Below are positions 19,782 to 28,190 of a stretch of 64,000 nucleotides of DNA, in pieces. A program made the translations under genes and the position numbers. How positions within the stretch are numbered: the stretch's first letter is position 1; every line of letters starts with the position of its first letter. The DNA comes from Hoeflea ulvae (GTDB lineage Bacteria; Pseudomonadota; Alphaproteobacteria; Rhizobiales; Rhizobiaceae): contig NZ_JAOVZQ010000001.1 of the NCBI RefSeq assembly GCF_026619435.1, forward strand, positions 317,501 to 381,500. Reading direction: 5' to 3'. The notes below the pieces were generated by a model that worked only from the letters and a program-made list of their open reading frames with translations, did no database searches and had not been told where the DNA came from.

Positions 19782-20354
19782 TCAGGAGCCGATCTGCAGG
19801 CTGCGTTCGGCGCGGCGCAGGCTTTCGGCCAGCACGGTCATGTCGTTGAAGGCATGGGCCAGCGCGATGCCGCCCTGCCACTCGATCACCACCGCGCGCG
19901 CCCGGGCCATGGCAATGGATGGTCTCGGGCCGGTTTTCTGCAATTCCCGCGCAATGAAACTGACCAGCAATTCGAAACTCTGCCCGGCACGGACCGAGGC
20001 TTCCGGCACGGACTTGCGAAAATCCCGGACCGCGGCGCTGATCGGACAGCCATTGTCGACACGGCTGCGGTTTGACTGGGCCAGCCGCCGCAACAGGAAC
20101 CGGATGCGCTCGCGCGGATCGGGCGAGGCGGCCTCGGCCTCGGTCACCAGCGATTGCGTGCCTTCGACAAACACATCGGCCACCGCCTTGGCAAGGTCCG
20201 CCTTGGTCCGGAAATAGTAGAACATGTTGCCCTGAGGCACCTCGGCGTCACCGGCAATGTCGGCAATGCTGGTCGCGGAAAATCCCCGCTCCCAGAACAG
20301 TCGGGCTGCGGCCGCAACGATGGCTTCACGCCTTTGATCGCCCTTCCTGGACAC
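19782..20354 (-). CDS. TetR/AcrR family transcriptional regulator
   Basis: A 190-residue repressor. The N-terminal helix-turn-helix runs from REAIVAAAARLFWERGFSAT through SIADIAGDAEVPQGNMFYYF. The remaining helices form the ligand domain, with the CPISAAVRDF segment typical of the TetR_C_13-type group. Start is GTG 20354 with AGGTGAGG upstream. No divergent efflux pump or enzyme is adjacent. It converges with the AraC gene and precedes nothing obvious on its own strand, so its target is not evident. Confidence 0.88.
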   Translation of the reverse strand: MSRKGDQRREAIVAAAARLFWERGFSATSIADIAGDAEVPQGNMFYYFRTKADLAKAVADVFVEGTQSLVTEAEAASPDPRERIRFLLRRLAQSNRSRVDNGCPISAAVRDFRKSVPEASVRAGQSFELLVSFIARELQKTGPRPSIAMARARAVVIEWQGGIALAHAFNDMTVLAESLRRAERSLQIGS

Positions 20355-20400
20355 AGGGCCTCACCTTTCTGGTCTCGCCATCACTGCCGGCGCTCCGGAG

Positions 20401-20622
20401 CTAGATCTCATCGGGCAATTGCCGCGCTTCGGAAACCAGCATGATCGGGATGCCGTCGCGCACCGGATAGGCCAGGCGGGCGCGTTTCGAAACCAGTTCT
20501 TCGGTCTCCGAATCAAAGCGCAGGGTCCCGTAGGTCAGGGGACAAACCAGCAGTTCAAGCATCTTGACGTCAACGACGCCGGCTGAACGGGCACTCTTGG
20601 CAAAGTCAGCAGTCTTTCTCAT
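20401..20622 (-). CDS. Trm112-like zinc-ribbon-type small protein
   Basis: A 73-residue protein with the Trm112 core: [18 protein letters not shown], then [21 protein letters not shown]. Only one cysteine remains (CPLT), so it is a metal-free bacterial variant, as in YcaR-like proteins. In eukaryotes Trm112 activates methyltransferases; the bacterial role is unclear. The start could be the ATG at 20562, which removes the unconserved first 20 residues. It is the last gene of the thioredoxin-LON-Trm112 operon, 15 bases after the LON gene. Confidence 0.82.
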   Translation of the reverse strand: MRKTADFAKSARSAGVVDVKMLELLVCPLTYGTLRFDSETEELVSKRARLAYPVRDGIPIMLVSEARQLPDEI

Positions 20623-20637
20623 GATCCGGGCAGCCGC

Positions 20638-21318
20638 CTATTGCAGGACATGCCCATTCTCGTCCGAATCGCGCGCCAGGGCAATCTCGGTGATCGCAAT
20701 CAGCGTTTCCGCCCGCGTCTTCAGGTCGTCGGCTTCCAGCAGCGCCTGTTTCTCGGCCGGGCCATAGGGCGACATCATCGACAGCGAATTGACCAGCGTC
20801 TCGGTGCTGGCCCGCTCCACCGACGCCCAGTCGGCTTCCAGATTGTTGGCTTCTAGATAGGCCTTGAAACTGTCGAGCAGCGCCTGCCGGTCGACTTCGG
20901 CGCCATTGTCGCCGCTGGTGTCCAGATCGCCCAGGAACGGCGAGATCCTGCAGACCCGATAGGGCTTGCGGCCCTTGCCCAGCTCCTCGATCACCCGGAA
21001 CCGGCAGATGCCGCTCAGCGACACGACATACCGGCCGTCTCCGGTTTCCGAAAACGAGGTGATGCGGCCCAGGCAGCCGATGCTGCAAAGATCCGCCACC
21101 GGGGACTGGCCGGAGGCCTTTTCGTCGAGCGCGGGCTGAATCACGCCGATGATCCGGTTCGAGCTCAGCGCATCGTCAAGCATCGCCAGATAGCGCGGTT
21201 CGAAAATGTTCAGCGGCAGCTGCGCGCCCGGCAAAAGCAGCGCGCCAGACAGCGGAAACACCGGCACATCTGCCGGTATGTCCGATTGCGTCCGATAGGA
21301 TTTGTTGCCAACCTGCAT
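20638..21318 (-). CDS. LON peptidase substrate-binding domain protein
   Basis: A 226-residue protein made only of the Lon N-terminal (LAN) domain: VPVFPLSGALLLPGAQLPLNIFEPRYL at the start, a central CSIGCLGRITSF turn, and a helical C terminus. It has no AAA+ or protease domain, so it is not a protease by itself. It may deliver or recognise substrates. The ATG at 21318 is preferred; a GTG at 21339 is possible. It follows the thioredoxin-TPR gene by about 80 bases and precedes the Trm112-like gene, an arrangement common in Rhizobiales. Confidence 0.88.
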   Translation of the reverse strand: MQVGNKSYRTQSDIPADVPVFPLSGALLLPGAQLPLNIFEPRYLAMLDDALSSNRIIGVIQPALDEKASGQSPVADLCSIGCLGRITSFSETGDGRYVVSLSGICRFRVIEELGKGRKPYRVCRISPFLGDLDTSGDNGAEVDRQALLDSFKAYLEANNLEADWASVERASTETLVNSLSMMSPYGPAEKQALLEADDLKTRAETLIAITEIALARDSDENGHVLQ

Positions 21319-21399
21319 GCTCTTAGCCCTGATGTTCACTGTACCGCAAATGTGGGGCGGGGCAGAAAATTCTCAAGTGGCCGGCGGCAAATCATCCGG

Positions 21400-22389
21400 T
21401 CAGGAAAACAGCAGCGACGACAATTTCCGCCGCGCCGACAGGGTTGCCGGATCCATCGGGCCCCAGGCCTCGAAAAACTCCAGCAAGGCCTTGCGCGCGC
21501 CCTCGTCTTCCCAGGTGCGGTCCATGCGCATGATGGTGAACAGCTCGTCGGCGGCAGCCTCGCGCTCGCCCTTCGCATTGAGGATCTTGGCAAATTGCAG
21601 CCGTGCTTCATGATCGGCGGGATTGGCGGCAAGCCGGGCCTCGAGTTCGGCCGGATCGCCAAGACTGGCAACTTCGCGCGCCATTTCCAGCCGCTTGACC
21701 ACCGAAGCCACCTCCGGGTCCTTGCGGTCGTCTTCGCTGATCACCGCAAGCAACTGTTCCGCGCGATCGAGCTCGCCGGCAGCCAGCATGCAGCCGGCCA
21801 TTCCGGCGGCCGCGCCGGCATGGGCCTGGTCCATCTGCAGGATCGCGCCAAAGCCCTGCGCCGCGCGCTGCAGATCACCGGCCGCAAGCGCTTCGCGCGA
21901 CTGGGCCAGCACCTGGGCGATCTGTTCGTCGGCCGATGATTCGGGCGCAGGGCCCGCGACCTTCTCGATGAATTCGCGGATCTGGCTTTCGGGCAGGGCG
22001 CCCATGAAGCCGTCGACCGGCTTGCCGCCGGCAAAGGCGACCACGGCGGGAATCGACTGGATGCCCATCTGCCCCGGAATCGCCGGATGCTCGTCGATAT
22101 TGAGCTTGACCAACCTGACCCGGCCATTTGATTCGCGCACCGCCTTTTCGATGATCGGCGTGAGCTGCTTGCACGGTCCGCACCACGGAGCCCAGAAATC
22201 GACCAGCACGGTTACATCCTGCGACGCCTTGATCACGTCCTCGGCAAAACCGCTCGTGGTGGTGTCCGAAATCAGCTCGCCCGCGCCCGCGGCCGTACCG
22301 GCGGCCGGTTTCGGCTTGTCGCCGAAAGTCACCGTGCCGCTCATCTGGCCGGCCTGGGACGGGGCGTAGGGATTGTCAAAGTCGCTCAT
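21400..22389 (-). CDS. cnoX: Thioredoxin-TPR chaperedoxin (CnoX/YbbN-like)
   Basis: A 329-residue protein in three parts: a 35-residue disordered leader, a thioredoxin domain with active site WCGPC (residues 69-73) and the cis-Pro in SIPAVVAF, and a C-terminal TPR domain of four helical repeats from about residue 165 (SREALAAGDLQRAAQGFGAIL onward). This is the CnoX layout; CnoX protects GroEL clients from oxidative aggregation. E. coli CnoX lacks the full CxxC, whereas this one keeps it, as Caulobacter's does. It is first in the operon with the LON-domain gene. Confidence 0.88.
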   Translation of the reverse strand: MSDFDNPYAPSQAGQMSGTVTFGDKPKPAAGTAAGAGELISDTTTSGFAEDVIKASQDVTVLVDFWAPWCGPCKQLTPIIEKAVRESNGRVRLVKLNIDEHPAIPGQMGIQSIPAVVAFAGGKPVDGFMGALPESQIREFIEKVAGPAPESSADEQIAQVLAQSREALAAGDLQRAAQGFGAILQMDQAHAGAAAGMAGCMLAAGELDRAEQLLAVISEDDRKDPEVASVVKRLEMAREVASLGDPAELEARLAANPADHEARLQFAKILNAKGEREAAADELFTIMRMDRTWEDEGARKALLEFFEAWGPMDPATLSARRKLSSLLFS

Positions 22390-22438
22390 GGGTCTGATTC
22401 CGTAACTGCAAAAAGATATCTTGGCTCAAGGTCGTGTC

Positions 22439-22936
22439 TCAGGTCGAGACTTTCAAGATCAGCGGTTCGTGTCCGGTATGGCTGAGAAACCGCAACAGGT
22501 CTTCGCGACCGATGGATGTGGTGGCATCATTGCGCAACGGATGCGCGTTCACAACGTCGTGGTCGAGCAGCGGTGCGTCAATGACGATTGTCACCTCGTG
22601 CTGAGGATCGTTGATCGCGCAGAAGATCGTCACCGATCCCGGCGCCACGCCGAGCTTTTCCATCAGCGCTTCGGGTTTTCCGAACGACACCCGGCCGCTG
22701 GCGCCGATCAGCGTGTGGATAGTCTTGAGATTGACCTCGGCATTTTCCTCGAGCGTGACAAGGAAATAGGCGCCCTTCTTGTCCTTGAGGAACAGGTTCT
22801 TGGTGTGGCCCCCGGCGATCTCGTCGCGCAGGCTTACTGATTCGGCAACGGTGAACACCGGCGCATGCTCTTTTGTCGGATGGGAAATGCCAAGCGAATC
22901 AAGGCACTCAAACAGCTCTTCGCGGGTTTTGGGCAT
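22439..22936 (-). CDS. prdX: Prolyl-tRNA editing/deacylase family protein (YbaK/ProX-type)
   Basis: A 165-residue stand-alone trans-editing domain that hydrolyses misacylated tRNA, typically Ala- or Cys-tRNA(Pro). Features are EHAPVFTVAES near residue 25, the GGHTKNLFLKDKKG lysine-bearing motif near residue 50, and NDPQHEVTIVID with the HPLRND end. The ATG at 22936 is the family's start; the longer frame to 23260 runs into the tRNA gene. Upstream, 22937-23223 shows no gene. Confidence 0.88.
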   Translation of the reverse strand: MPKTREELFECLDSLGISHPTKEHAPVFTVAESVSLRDEIAGGHTKNLFLKDKKGAYFLVTLEENAEVNLKTIHTLIGASGRVSFGKPEALMEKLGVAPGSVTIFCAINDPQHEVTIVIDAPLLDHDVVNAHPLRNDATTSIGREDLLRFLSHTGHEPLILKVST

Positions 22937-23223
22937 GGCATCAATCTCTGCTCGAAGGGACGGCTGGGTGATGATCGGGTGCAAGATGACGCCGCCGATC
23001 CGCCGTCTCCTGCCCGATTGCCCCTCTTGATAGGCAACCGGGCCGGTCAGTGCAATGCCGGGCAAAGCGCAACGCGAAGCCATGCAAATCGCCATGTCCG
23101 GAAATTCGTTGCATCTGTGCTGAAATTCCCTGTTGCAATTGAAAGCAGGTTGCGCCATATAGCGCCGGTCCGGGCCCATTGGGAACGGATCGCAGGCCCA
23201 CCCACCCACGGGTCTGATGATGA

Positions 23224-23298
23224 GCGGGCGTAGCTCAGGGGTAGAGCACAACCTTGCCAAGGTTGGGGTCGGGCGTTCGAATCGCCTCGCCCGCTCCA
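23224..23298 (+). tRNA. tRNA-Gly (anticodon GCC)
   Basis: A complete cloverleaf: acceptor GCGGGCG pairing with CGCCCGC (23288-23294), a D-arm with TAGCTCAGGGGTAGAGCA, anticodon stem CAACC/GGTTG around the loop TTGCCAA (anticodon GCC), a T-arm with GTTCGAATC, discriminator T and an encoded CCA end at 23296-23298. It decodes GGC/GGU glycine codons. Confidence 0.97.
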
Positions 23299-23336
23299 GT
23301 TTCTCGACATTGCAAAATTCATGAAACTGGTTTCAG

Positions 23337-23371
23337 ACAGCCGGTGCGAAAGCACCGCCGCTGTTTTTGTT
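23337..23371 (+). terminator. Probable rho-independent terminator after tRNA-Gly
   Basis: CGGTGC-GAAA-GCACCG (23342-23357) with outer ACAG/CTGT pairing and a small bulge, followed by TTTTTGTTTG. It lies about 40 bases after the tRNA. Confidence 0.6.
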
Positions 23372-23504
23372 TGCTTTTTGCATCTCAACCCGCTGAATAC
23401 CGCCAATTAGGGCCGGATGGCGCGCCGGGCCGGTTTGATACGGGTCAACGCCCAAGGCGGCAAATTTGCCGACACTTGCGGTGAACCAGGACCGGAGCAG
23501 CCCA

Positions 23505-23939
23505 ATGATCTCGGAACTCATCATCGGCACCTTGACCATACTGGCCTCCACGGCGGTGATGATTGCCTTTGTCCTGATGACCATCCGGCTGGTGCGCCGG
23601 GCGGAGACCAATTACGCCGACCACCGCCCGGGAATCCTGCAGTTCTTCCTGCTGCTTTCCAGCGCCGTGGTGATGGTGCTGATCGCCAACACCCTCTGTG
23701 TCTGGATGTGGGCGCTGCTGTTTCACTTTCTCGATGTGTTCCCGACGCTGGAGGAAGCGGTCTATTTCTCGATGGTCTCGTTCAGTACCGTCGGTTATGG
23801 CGATGTGGTGGTCGAACATGGCTGGCGCATTCTCTCAGGCTTCGTCGCCGTCAACGGACTTCTGGCCTTCGGCGTGTTCACCGCGGTGCTGATCGAGATC
23901 ATCCGCGGCCTGTCGGATCGCTACATTCCGCGCCGCTGA
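23505..23939 (+). CDS. Two-transmembrane potassium-channel-like protein
   Basis: A 144-residue protein with an N-terminal membrane helix (IIGTLTILASTAVMIAFVLM), a second near residues 45-70, a pore loop carrying the K+ selectivity filter FSTVGYGDVV near residue 102, and a final helix ending before RRR-like residues. This matches the ion-channel family (Ion_trans_2). There is no RCK domain, so gating is unclear. Start ATG 23505 follows GGAG; the TTG-started longer frame at 23466 has no ribosome site. Confidence 0.85.
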   Translation: MISELIIGTLTILASTAVMIAFVLMTIRLVRRAETNYADHRPGILQFFLLLSSAVVMVLIANTLCVWMWALLFHFLDVFPTLEEAVYFSMVSFSTVGYGDVVVEHGWRILSGFVAVNGLLAFGVFTAVLIEIIRGLSDRYIPRR

Positions 23940-24037
23940 CGCTTGCCCCCAATATCTAGCCCTCGAAAGCGCCGGCAAACTCACCTATATGAACTGTCAT
24001 GACCGTGCCGGGTCATCAAATGCAAAAGGGATAGTGT

Positions 24038-24460
24038 ATGGCGCGTATTGATCAGACAGGCGATTGGCAGGACCGGCACGCGCCTTCTCTGGGCGAATTC
24101 GAATCGCTGGCAATCAGCGCCTACGCCAATCTGCCTGCACATTTTCACCAGCTTACCGGCAATCTCGCGATCATCGTGGCCGACTTTCCCGATGACGAGA
24201 TCTTCGAGGACATGGGCCTGGAAACCCCGTTTGACCTGCTCGGCCTGTTCGAAGGCCAGGGGCTGAGCGAGCGCTTCACCATCGAAACCGGTGAACTGGC
24301 CAACCGGATCTGGCTCTACCGCAGGCCGATCCTCGATTACTGGGCTGAAAACAACGAGACCCTGGGCGACATCATCACCCATGTGCTGATCCATGAGATC
24401 GGCCATCATTTCGGTCTTTCCGATGACGACATCGAGCGCATAGAGGCCACCGTCCCCTGA
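24038..24460 (+). CDS. Metallopeptidase family protein (Zincin_1, DUF1025)
   Basis: A 140-residue cytoplasmic protein with a minimal zincin site, HEIGHHFGLSDDD (HExxHxxG, histidines 119 and 123), near its C terminus. The N-terminal part, with FESLAISAYANLPAHFHQL and VADFPDDE, is typical of the family. The GLSDDD tail closes the site. Biological substrates of this family are not established. It converges with the M20 amidohydrolase gene, with 7 bases between the stops. Confidence 0.85.
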   Translation: MARIDQTGDWQDRHAPSLGEFESLAISAYANLPAHFHQLTGNLAIIVADFPDDEIFEDMGLETPFDLLGLFEGQGLSERFTIETGELANRIWLYRRPILDYWAENNETLGDIITHVLIHEIGHHFGLSDDDIERIEATVP

Positions 24461-24467
24461 TCGCCTT

Positions 24468-25629
24468 CTATCCGCAGATGTCGCGGGCAATATGCTCGAA
24501 CAGCGCGATGCCGGGTCCGAGCAGCTCATCGGGAAAGTCGAAATCGGGATTGTGCAGCCGCGGATGGTCCTCGCCCGAGCCCAGCACGAACAGCCCGGTC
24601 CTGGCGACGCTGCCGAAACGGCCGAAATCCTCCGACCAGCGGAACGGATCGCCGACCTCGATACGGTCTGCCCCCAAAGCTGACGCTGCGGCTTCGATCC
24701 GGGTGACGGCTTCGGCATCATTGTGCCCGGCGGCGAAATTCTCGTGACGGGTAAAACCGACCCCCAGACCGCCGGCCTCGGCCAGCCGTCGCGCCAGCGC
24801 TTCCGCCTCACCCATCAGCCCGGCCTGCAGTTCGTCGTCGATGGCGCGGATGGTCACCCAGATGTCCGCCTCGCCCGGGGCGATCCCGAAGGCTGCCTCG
24901 CCGAGCCGGGCATGCGACAGCGTCACCAGCGAGTGGCCCGGCCTGTGGCCCAGCGTTTCAGGTAGCGCCGGAAGCGCTTCCATCAGCCTGCCCATCACCG
25001 CCCCAGGACTGAGCCCCGCCTCAGGCTGAGCCGCGTGCGAGGTGCGGCCGGACAGCCGGATCGCCAGTCCCTCCGAGGCAAAGGTGAACGGACCGGGCCG
25101 GACACCGACAGAACCCAGCGGCAGGCCCGGAAGATTGTGAAGCGCGAAGGCAAAATCCGGACGAATACGCTCGAAGCGCGAGATCGGCGATGACATCCGC
25201 GGCCCCCGCGCCGGTCTCCTCGGCGGGCTGGAACAACAGCACCACCCGGCCGCGGGAAGGGCGTGCTTCGGCCAGCCGCGCGGCAAGCCCGCACAGGATC
25301 GCCATATGCCCGTCATGACCGCACAGATGGCCCTTGCCCGCGATCTCCGAGCACCATGGGGAGCCGGAGATCTCGGTGATCGGCAAGCCATCGAGCTCGC
25401 ACCGGAACAGCACGGTGGGTCCCGCGACGCCGCTGTCATAGACAGCCGCCACGCCATGGGTGCCAAGGCCGGTGAGAATCTCGTCCGGGCGGCAGCGTTC
25501 AAGCTCGGCCGCAATCCGCGCGGCGGTGTTGTGCTCCTGGCCCGAAAGCTCCGGCCTGCGGTGAAGCGCGTGCCGCAGGGCAACCAGTTCGGCCGACGCG
25601 GCCCGGCTCAGAAATTCACTCAAGATCAC
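24468..25629 (-). CDS. M20 family amidohydrolase, frameshifted near 25182
   Basis: Metal-dependent amidase of the hippurate hydrolase/IAA-amino acid hydrolase group. The first frame gives LRHALHRRPELSGQEHNT, the metal-site motif LCGHDGHMAILCGLA, and LLFQPAEETGAGA. After about 25182 the other frame continues with LHNLPGLPLGSVGVRPG, SGRTSHAAQPEAG, and RWSEDFGRFG near the end. One extra base in GCGAGATC (25178-25185) breaks it; corrected length is about 386 residues, normal for the family. The start is GTG 25629, overlapping the DUF1737 stop (GTGA), so the genes are coupled. The substrate is unknown. Confidence 0.87.
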
Positions 25630-25835
25630 TGCGCTCCAAGCTTCATGTCCGGATCATAATCGACCCCGTCGACATCCTTGGTGACGGCCTGGCCGCACAG
25701 AACCTTGCCGGTGGTGGCGTCGAAAGCCAGTGATGGCGAGCCATGCAACTGCCAGCCCCTGGACAGCGCCAGGCTGACCTTGTGACAAAAATCGGCGCCT
25801 TCATCGGGCCCGGTGAGAAAACGATACAGTTTCAT
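25626..25835 (-). CDS. DUF1737 domain-containing protein
   Basis: A 69-residue protein whose whole length matches DUF1737: LYRFLTGPDEGADFCHKVSLALSRGW, then LHGSPSLAFD and a C-terminal VTKDVDGVDYDPDMKLG. Function is unknown. Its start overlaps the CitE-like gene stop (ATGA) and its stop overlaps the amidohydrolase start, so three genes are translationally chained. Confidence 0.8.
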   Translation of the reverse strand: MKLYRFLTGPDEGADFCHKVSLALSRGWQLHGSPSLAFDATTGKVLCGQAVTKDVDGVDYDPDMKLGAQ

Positions 25836-26761
25836 GTCTCTTTGTCTCCATCATGCCGCGCCGCGATCCGCGCCGCCTTTTCAATCAACCTTTCGGCCAT
25901 GTCCAGATGCAGCCGCTCGACCATTCGCCCGTCCAGGCTGATAACGCCGCGATCGGTGTTGTCCGGCAGCGCGAACGCCTCGGTAATCCTCCGGGCCTCG
26001 GCCAGCCGCTCCGGCGCGATGCCGAACGCCCGGTTGGCCGTTTCGATCTGGGCGGGATGGATCAGCGTCTTGCCGTCAAAGCCCATCGCCTGGCCGTCGC
26101 GGCATTCGTCTGCCAGACCAGGCTCGTCCCTGAAATCATTGAACACCCCATCAAGCACGTCCAGCCCGTAGGCGCGCGCAGCCAGGATGATCTGCATCAG
26201 CCAGGGCGACAGCCACGGCCGGCCCGGCAGTGCCGCCACGCCGGTTTCCTTGATCAGGTCATTGGTTCCGGTAATGAAACAATCGAGCCGCGCCCCGTCG
26301 GTGCGCGCAGTCCGGGCGATCTGGCCGGCATTCATCACCCCTTTCGGGGTTTCGATCATTGCCCAGAGCCGCAAGCTCGGCGGTGCATCGGTCTGCTCGA
26401 GCGCGTCTTCCACCGCGACGATGTCGTCCGGCGCATCGACCTTCGGAATCAGGATCGCATCGGGCTTGCAGCCCCGTGCCGCCAGCAGATCCTCGCCGCC
26501 CCAGGGCGACGACAGCGGATTGATTCGGATGACGGTCTCCATTCCCTCGGGCAGGGCGGCGGCATGGCCGTCCTTGAAAAAACGCCGCAGGGTCTCCCGC
26601 GCCTCCTCCTTGGCGCCGGGGACCACCGAATCCTCGAGATCGAAGATCACGCTGTCGCAGGCCAGGCCCTGCAACTTGCCGAGCGCACGGGAATTGTTTG
26701 CCGGCAGATACAGCACGGACCGGCGCGGGCGGATCGCCCTGGAGGAAGATGTCTGGTTCAT
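25832..26761 (-). CDS. HpcH/HpaI aldolase/citrate lyase family protein (CitE-like)
   Basis: A 309-residue TIM-barrel lyase. After RPRRSVLYLPANNSRAL comes SVIFDLEDSVVPGAKEEAR with the metal-ligand acidic residues, VIRINPLSSPWGGEDL, ILIPKVDAPDD, MIETPKGVMNA with the second metal glutamate, and GFDGKTLIHPAQIE. This pattern fits L-malyl-CoA, beta-methylmalyl-CoA or citramalyl-CoA lyases rather than true citrate lyase, whose other subunits are absent. The start is ATG 26761. Confidence 0.88.
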   Translation of the reverse strand: MNQTSSSRAIRPRRSVLYLPANNSRALGKLQGLACDSVIFDLEDSVVPGAKEEARETLRRFFKDGHAAALPEGMETVIRINPLSSPWGGEDLLAARGCKPDAILIPKVDAPDDIVAVEDALEQTDAPPSLRLWAMIETPKGVMNAGQIARTARTDGARLDCFITGTNDLIKETGVAALPGRPWLSPWLMQIILAARAYGLDVLDGVFNDFRDEPGLADECRDGQAMGFDGKTLIHPAQIETANRAFGIAPERLAEARRITEAFALPDNTDRGVISLDGRMVERLHLDMAERLIEKAARIAARHDGDKET

Positions 26762-26910
26762 GCCGTGTTTATTGCCCCTGACCGGGCGGCCATGCAAGAG
26801 GGCTCGGGCGCGCCGGCCGTGACAATTGCCGCGCCGCAACCGCCGCGGGCCTGACTATTGAACAGCATGCTTTCCATCCCCAAATAGGGGAGGAACAAGG
26901 AAACACTGTC

Positions 26911-27144
26911 ATGAGAAATCTTCTCGCAATCTTTGCCGGCCTCGGTTTGCTGCTTGCCACTTTTGCAGGCATTGCCCTGGCGCTGGTCCTGGGCGTCGTC
27001 GCAGCGGGCACGATCGCCATCGCGCGGCTGTCGGGACGGTTTCAGCCGGCCATGGCGAAGGCTTCTTCGACCACGCGCCGGCCTGGCACTGAAGCCCAGT
27101 ACCGGGTCTGGAACGACGGTCGCGGCACCATCATCGACATGTAA
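26911..27144 (+). CDS. Small membrane protein of unknown function
   Basis: A 77-residue protein with one long hydrophobic segment (about residues 4-42, possibly two closely spaced helices), a basic stretch, and the C-terminal motif YRVWNDGRGTIIDM. I believe that motif recurs in small Rhizobiales proteins, but I cannot name the family. GGAGGAA lies 20 bases before the ATG. It lies between the divergent CitE-like gene and leuD. Confidence 0.65.
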   Translation: MRNLLAIFAGLGLLLATFAGIALALVLGVVAAGTIAIARLSGRFQPAMAKASSTTRRPGTEAQYRVWNDGRGTIIDM

Positions 27145-27261
27145 ACCTCCGCTGACGCGGCGGTTCTGACGCTATCTTGTCGCGAAGTCGCCACCGGGCA
27201 CTTCTATTTTGGCGCTTTGTTTGTTAAATGCTGCGGCACAGACAGACAGGACCATCAAGCC

Positions 27262-27867
27262 ATGGAAAAATTTACCCGCCTCACCGGCGTTGCCGCACCT
27301 CTTCCGGTCGTCAATATCGACACCGACATGATCATCCCCAAGGATTATCTCAAGACCATCAAGCGCACCGGCCTGGGCCAGGGCCTGTTCGCCGAAGCGC
27401 GCTACAATGAGGACGGAACCGAAAATCCGGACTTCGTGCTCAACAAGGCCGCCTGGCGCAATGCCTCCATCCTGGTCGCGGGCGACAATTTCGGATGCGG
27501 CTCCTCGCGCGAACACGCCCCCTGGGCGCTGCTCGACTTCGGCATCCGCTGCGTCATTTCGACCAGTTTCGCCGACATTTTCTACAACAACTGCTTCAAG
27601 AACGGCATTCTGCCGATCGTTGTCAGCCAGGAAAATCTCGACAAGCTGATGGATGACGCCAGCCGCGGCGCCAATGCGACCGTGTCCATCGACCTCGAAC
27701 AGCAGGAAATCCGCGGCCCGGACGGCGGCGTGATCAGCTTCGACATCGATTCCTTCAAAAAGCACTGCATGCTCAACGGCCTCGACGATATCGCGTTGAC
27801 TCTCGAGAAGGCCAGCGCCATCGATGGTTACGAGACCAAAGCAGCAGACAACCGTCCATGGCTTTGA
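27262..27867 (+). CDS. leuD: 3-isopropylmalate dehydratase small subunit
   Basis: Swivelling subunit of LeuCD, which isomerises 2- to 3-isopropylmalate. The protein has 201 residues, normal length, with [35 protein letters not shown] around residue 75, and [17 protein letters not shown]. The ATG at 27262 gives the family's [15 protein letters not shown] opening. leuC is not in the window. leuB lies 1.6 kb downstream on the same strand, separated by the ACP/ketosynthase pair. Confidence 0.96.
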   Translation: MEKFTRLTGVAAPLPVVNIDTDMIIPKDYLKTIKRTGLGQGLFAEARYNEDGTENPDFVLNKAAWRNASILVAGDNFGCGSSREHAPWALLDFGIRCVISTSFADIFYNNCFKNGILPIVVSQENLDKLMDDASRGANATVSIDLEQQEIRGPDGGVISFDIDSFKKHCMLNGLDDIALTLEKASAIDGYETKAADNRPWL

Positions 27868-27933
27868 GCGTTAAACACAAGTAAGCCGGAATCTGGTCTG
27901 TCACTGCGGACAGATGAGTTGAGGGGAAAATCC

Positions 27934-28188
27934 ATGGCCAACGATATCGAAGCTTCGATCATCGCGCTGATTGCTTCTGCGGGAGATATCGAACCCGGCG
28001 TGATCACCAGCGAGACCGAACTGGCGGAACTCGATATTGACTCGCTGGTCCTGACCGAGATCGTCATGGACATCGAGGATGAACACGACATCGAGATCGA
28101 CCTCAACACGGCCGAAGCGTGGGAATCGCTCAAGACCGTGGGCGATATCGTCAACATGGTCAAAAAACTCGTCGCGGAACAGCATTGA
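27934..28188 (+). CDS. Acyl carrier protein, NodF-like
   Basis: An 84-residue acidic carrier protein. The 4'-phosphopantetheine serine is in ELDIDSLVLTEIVMDIED near residue 37. The C-terminal LNTAEAWESLKTVGDIVNMVK resembles rhizobial NodF more than housekeeping AcpP. ATG 27934 has GAGGGGAA upstream. The downstream gene starts 2 bases after its stop and encodes a NodE-like ketosynthase, so the pair probably makes a specialised acyl chain. The acyl product is unknown. Confidence 0.85.
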   Translation: MANDIEASIIALIASAGDIEPGVITSETELAELDIDSLVLTEIVMDIEDEHDIEIDLNTAEAWESLKTVGDIVNMVKKLVAEQH

Positions 28189-28190
28189 CC

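Noticed and set aside
22937..23223. In-frame upstream extension of the PrdX gene to 23260
   Set aside because: The extension would run into tRNA-Gly and lacks conserved residues. The family start is ATG 22936.
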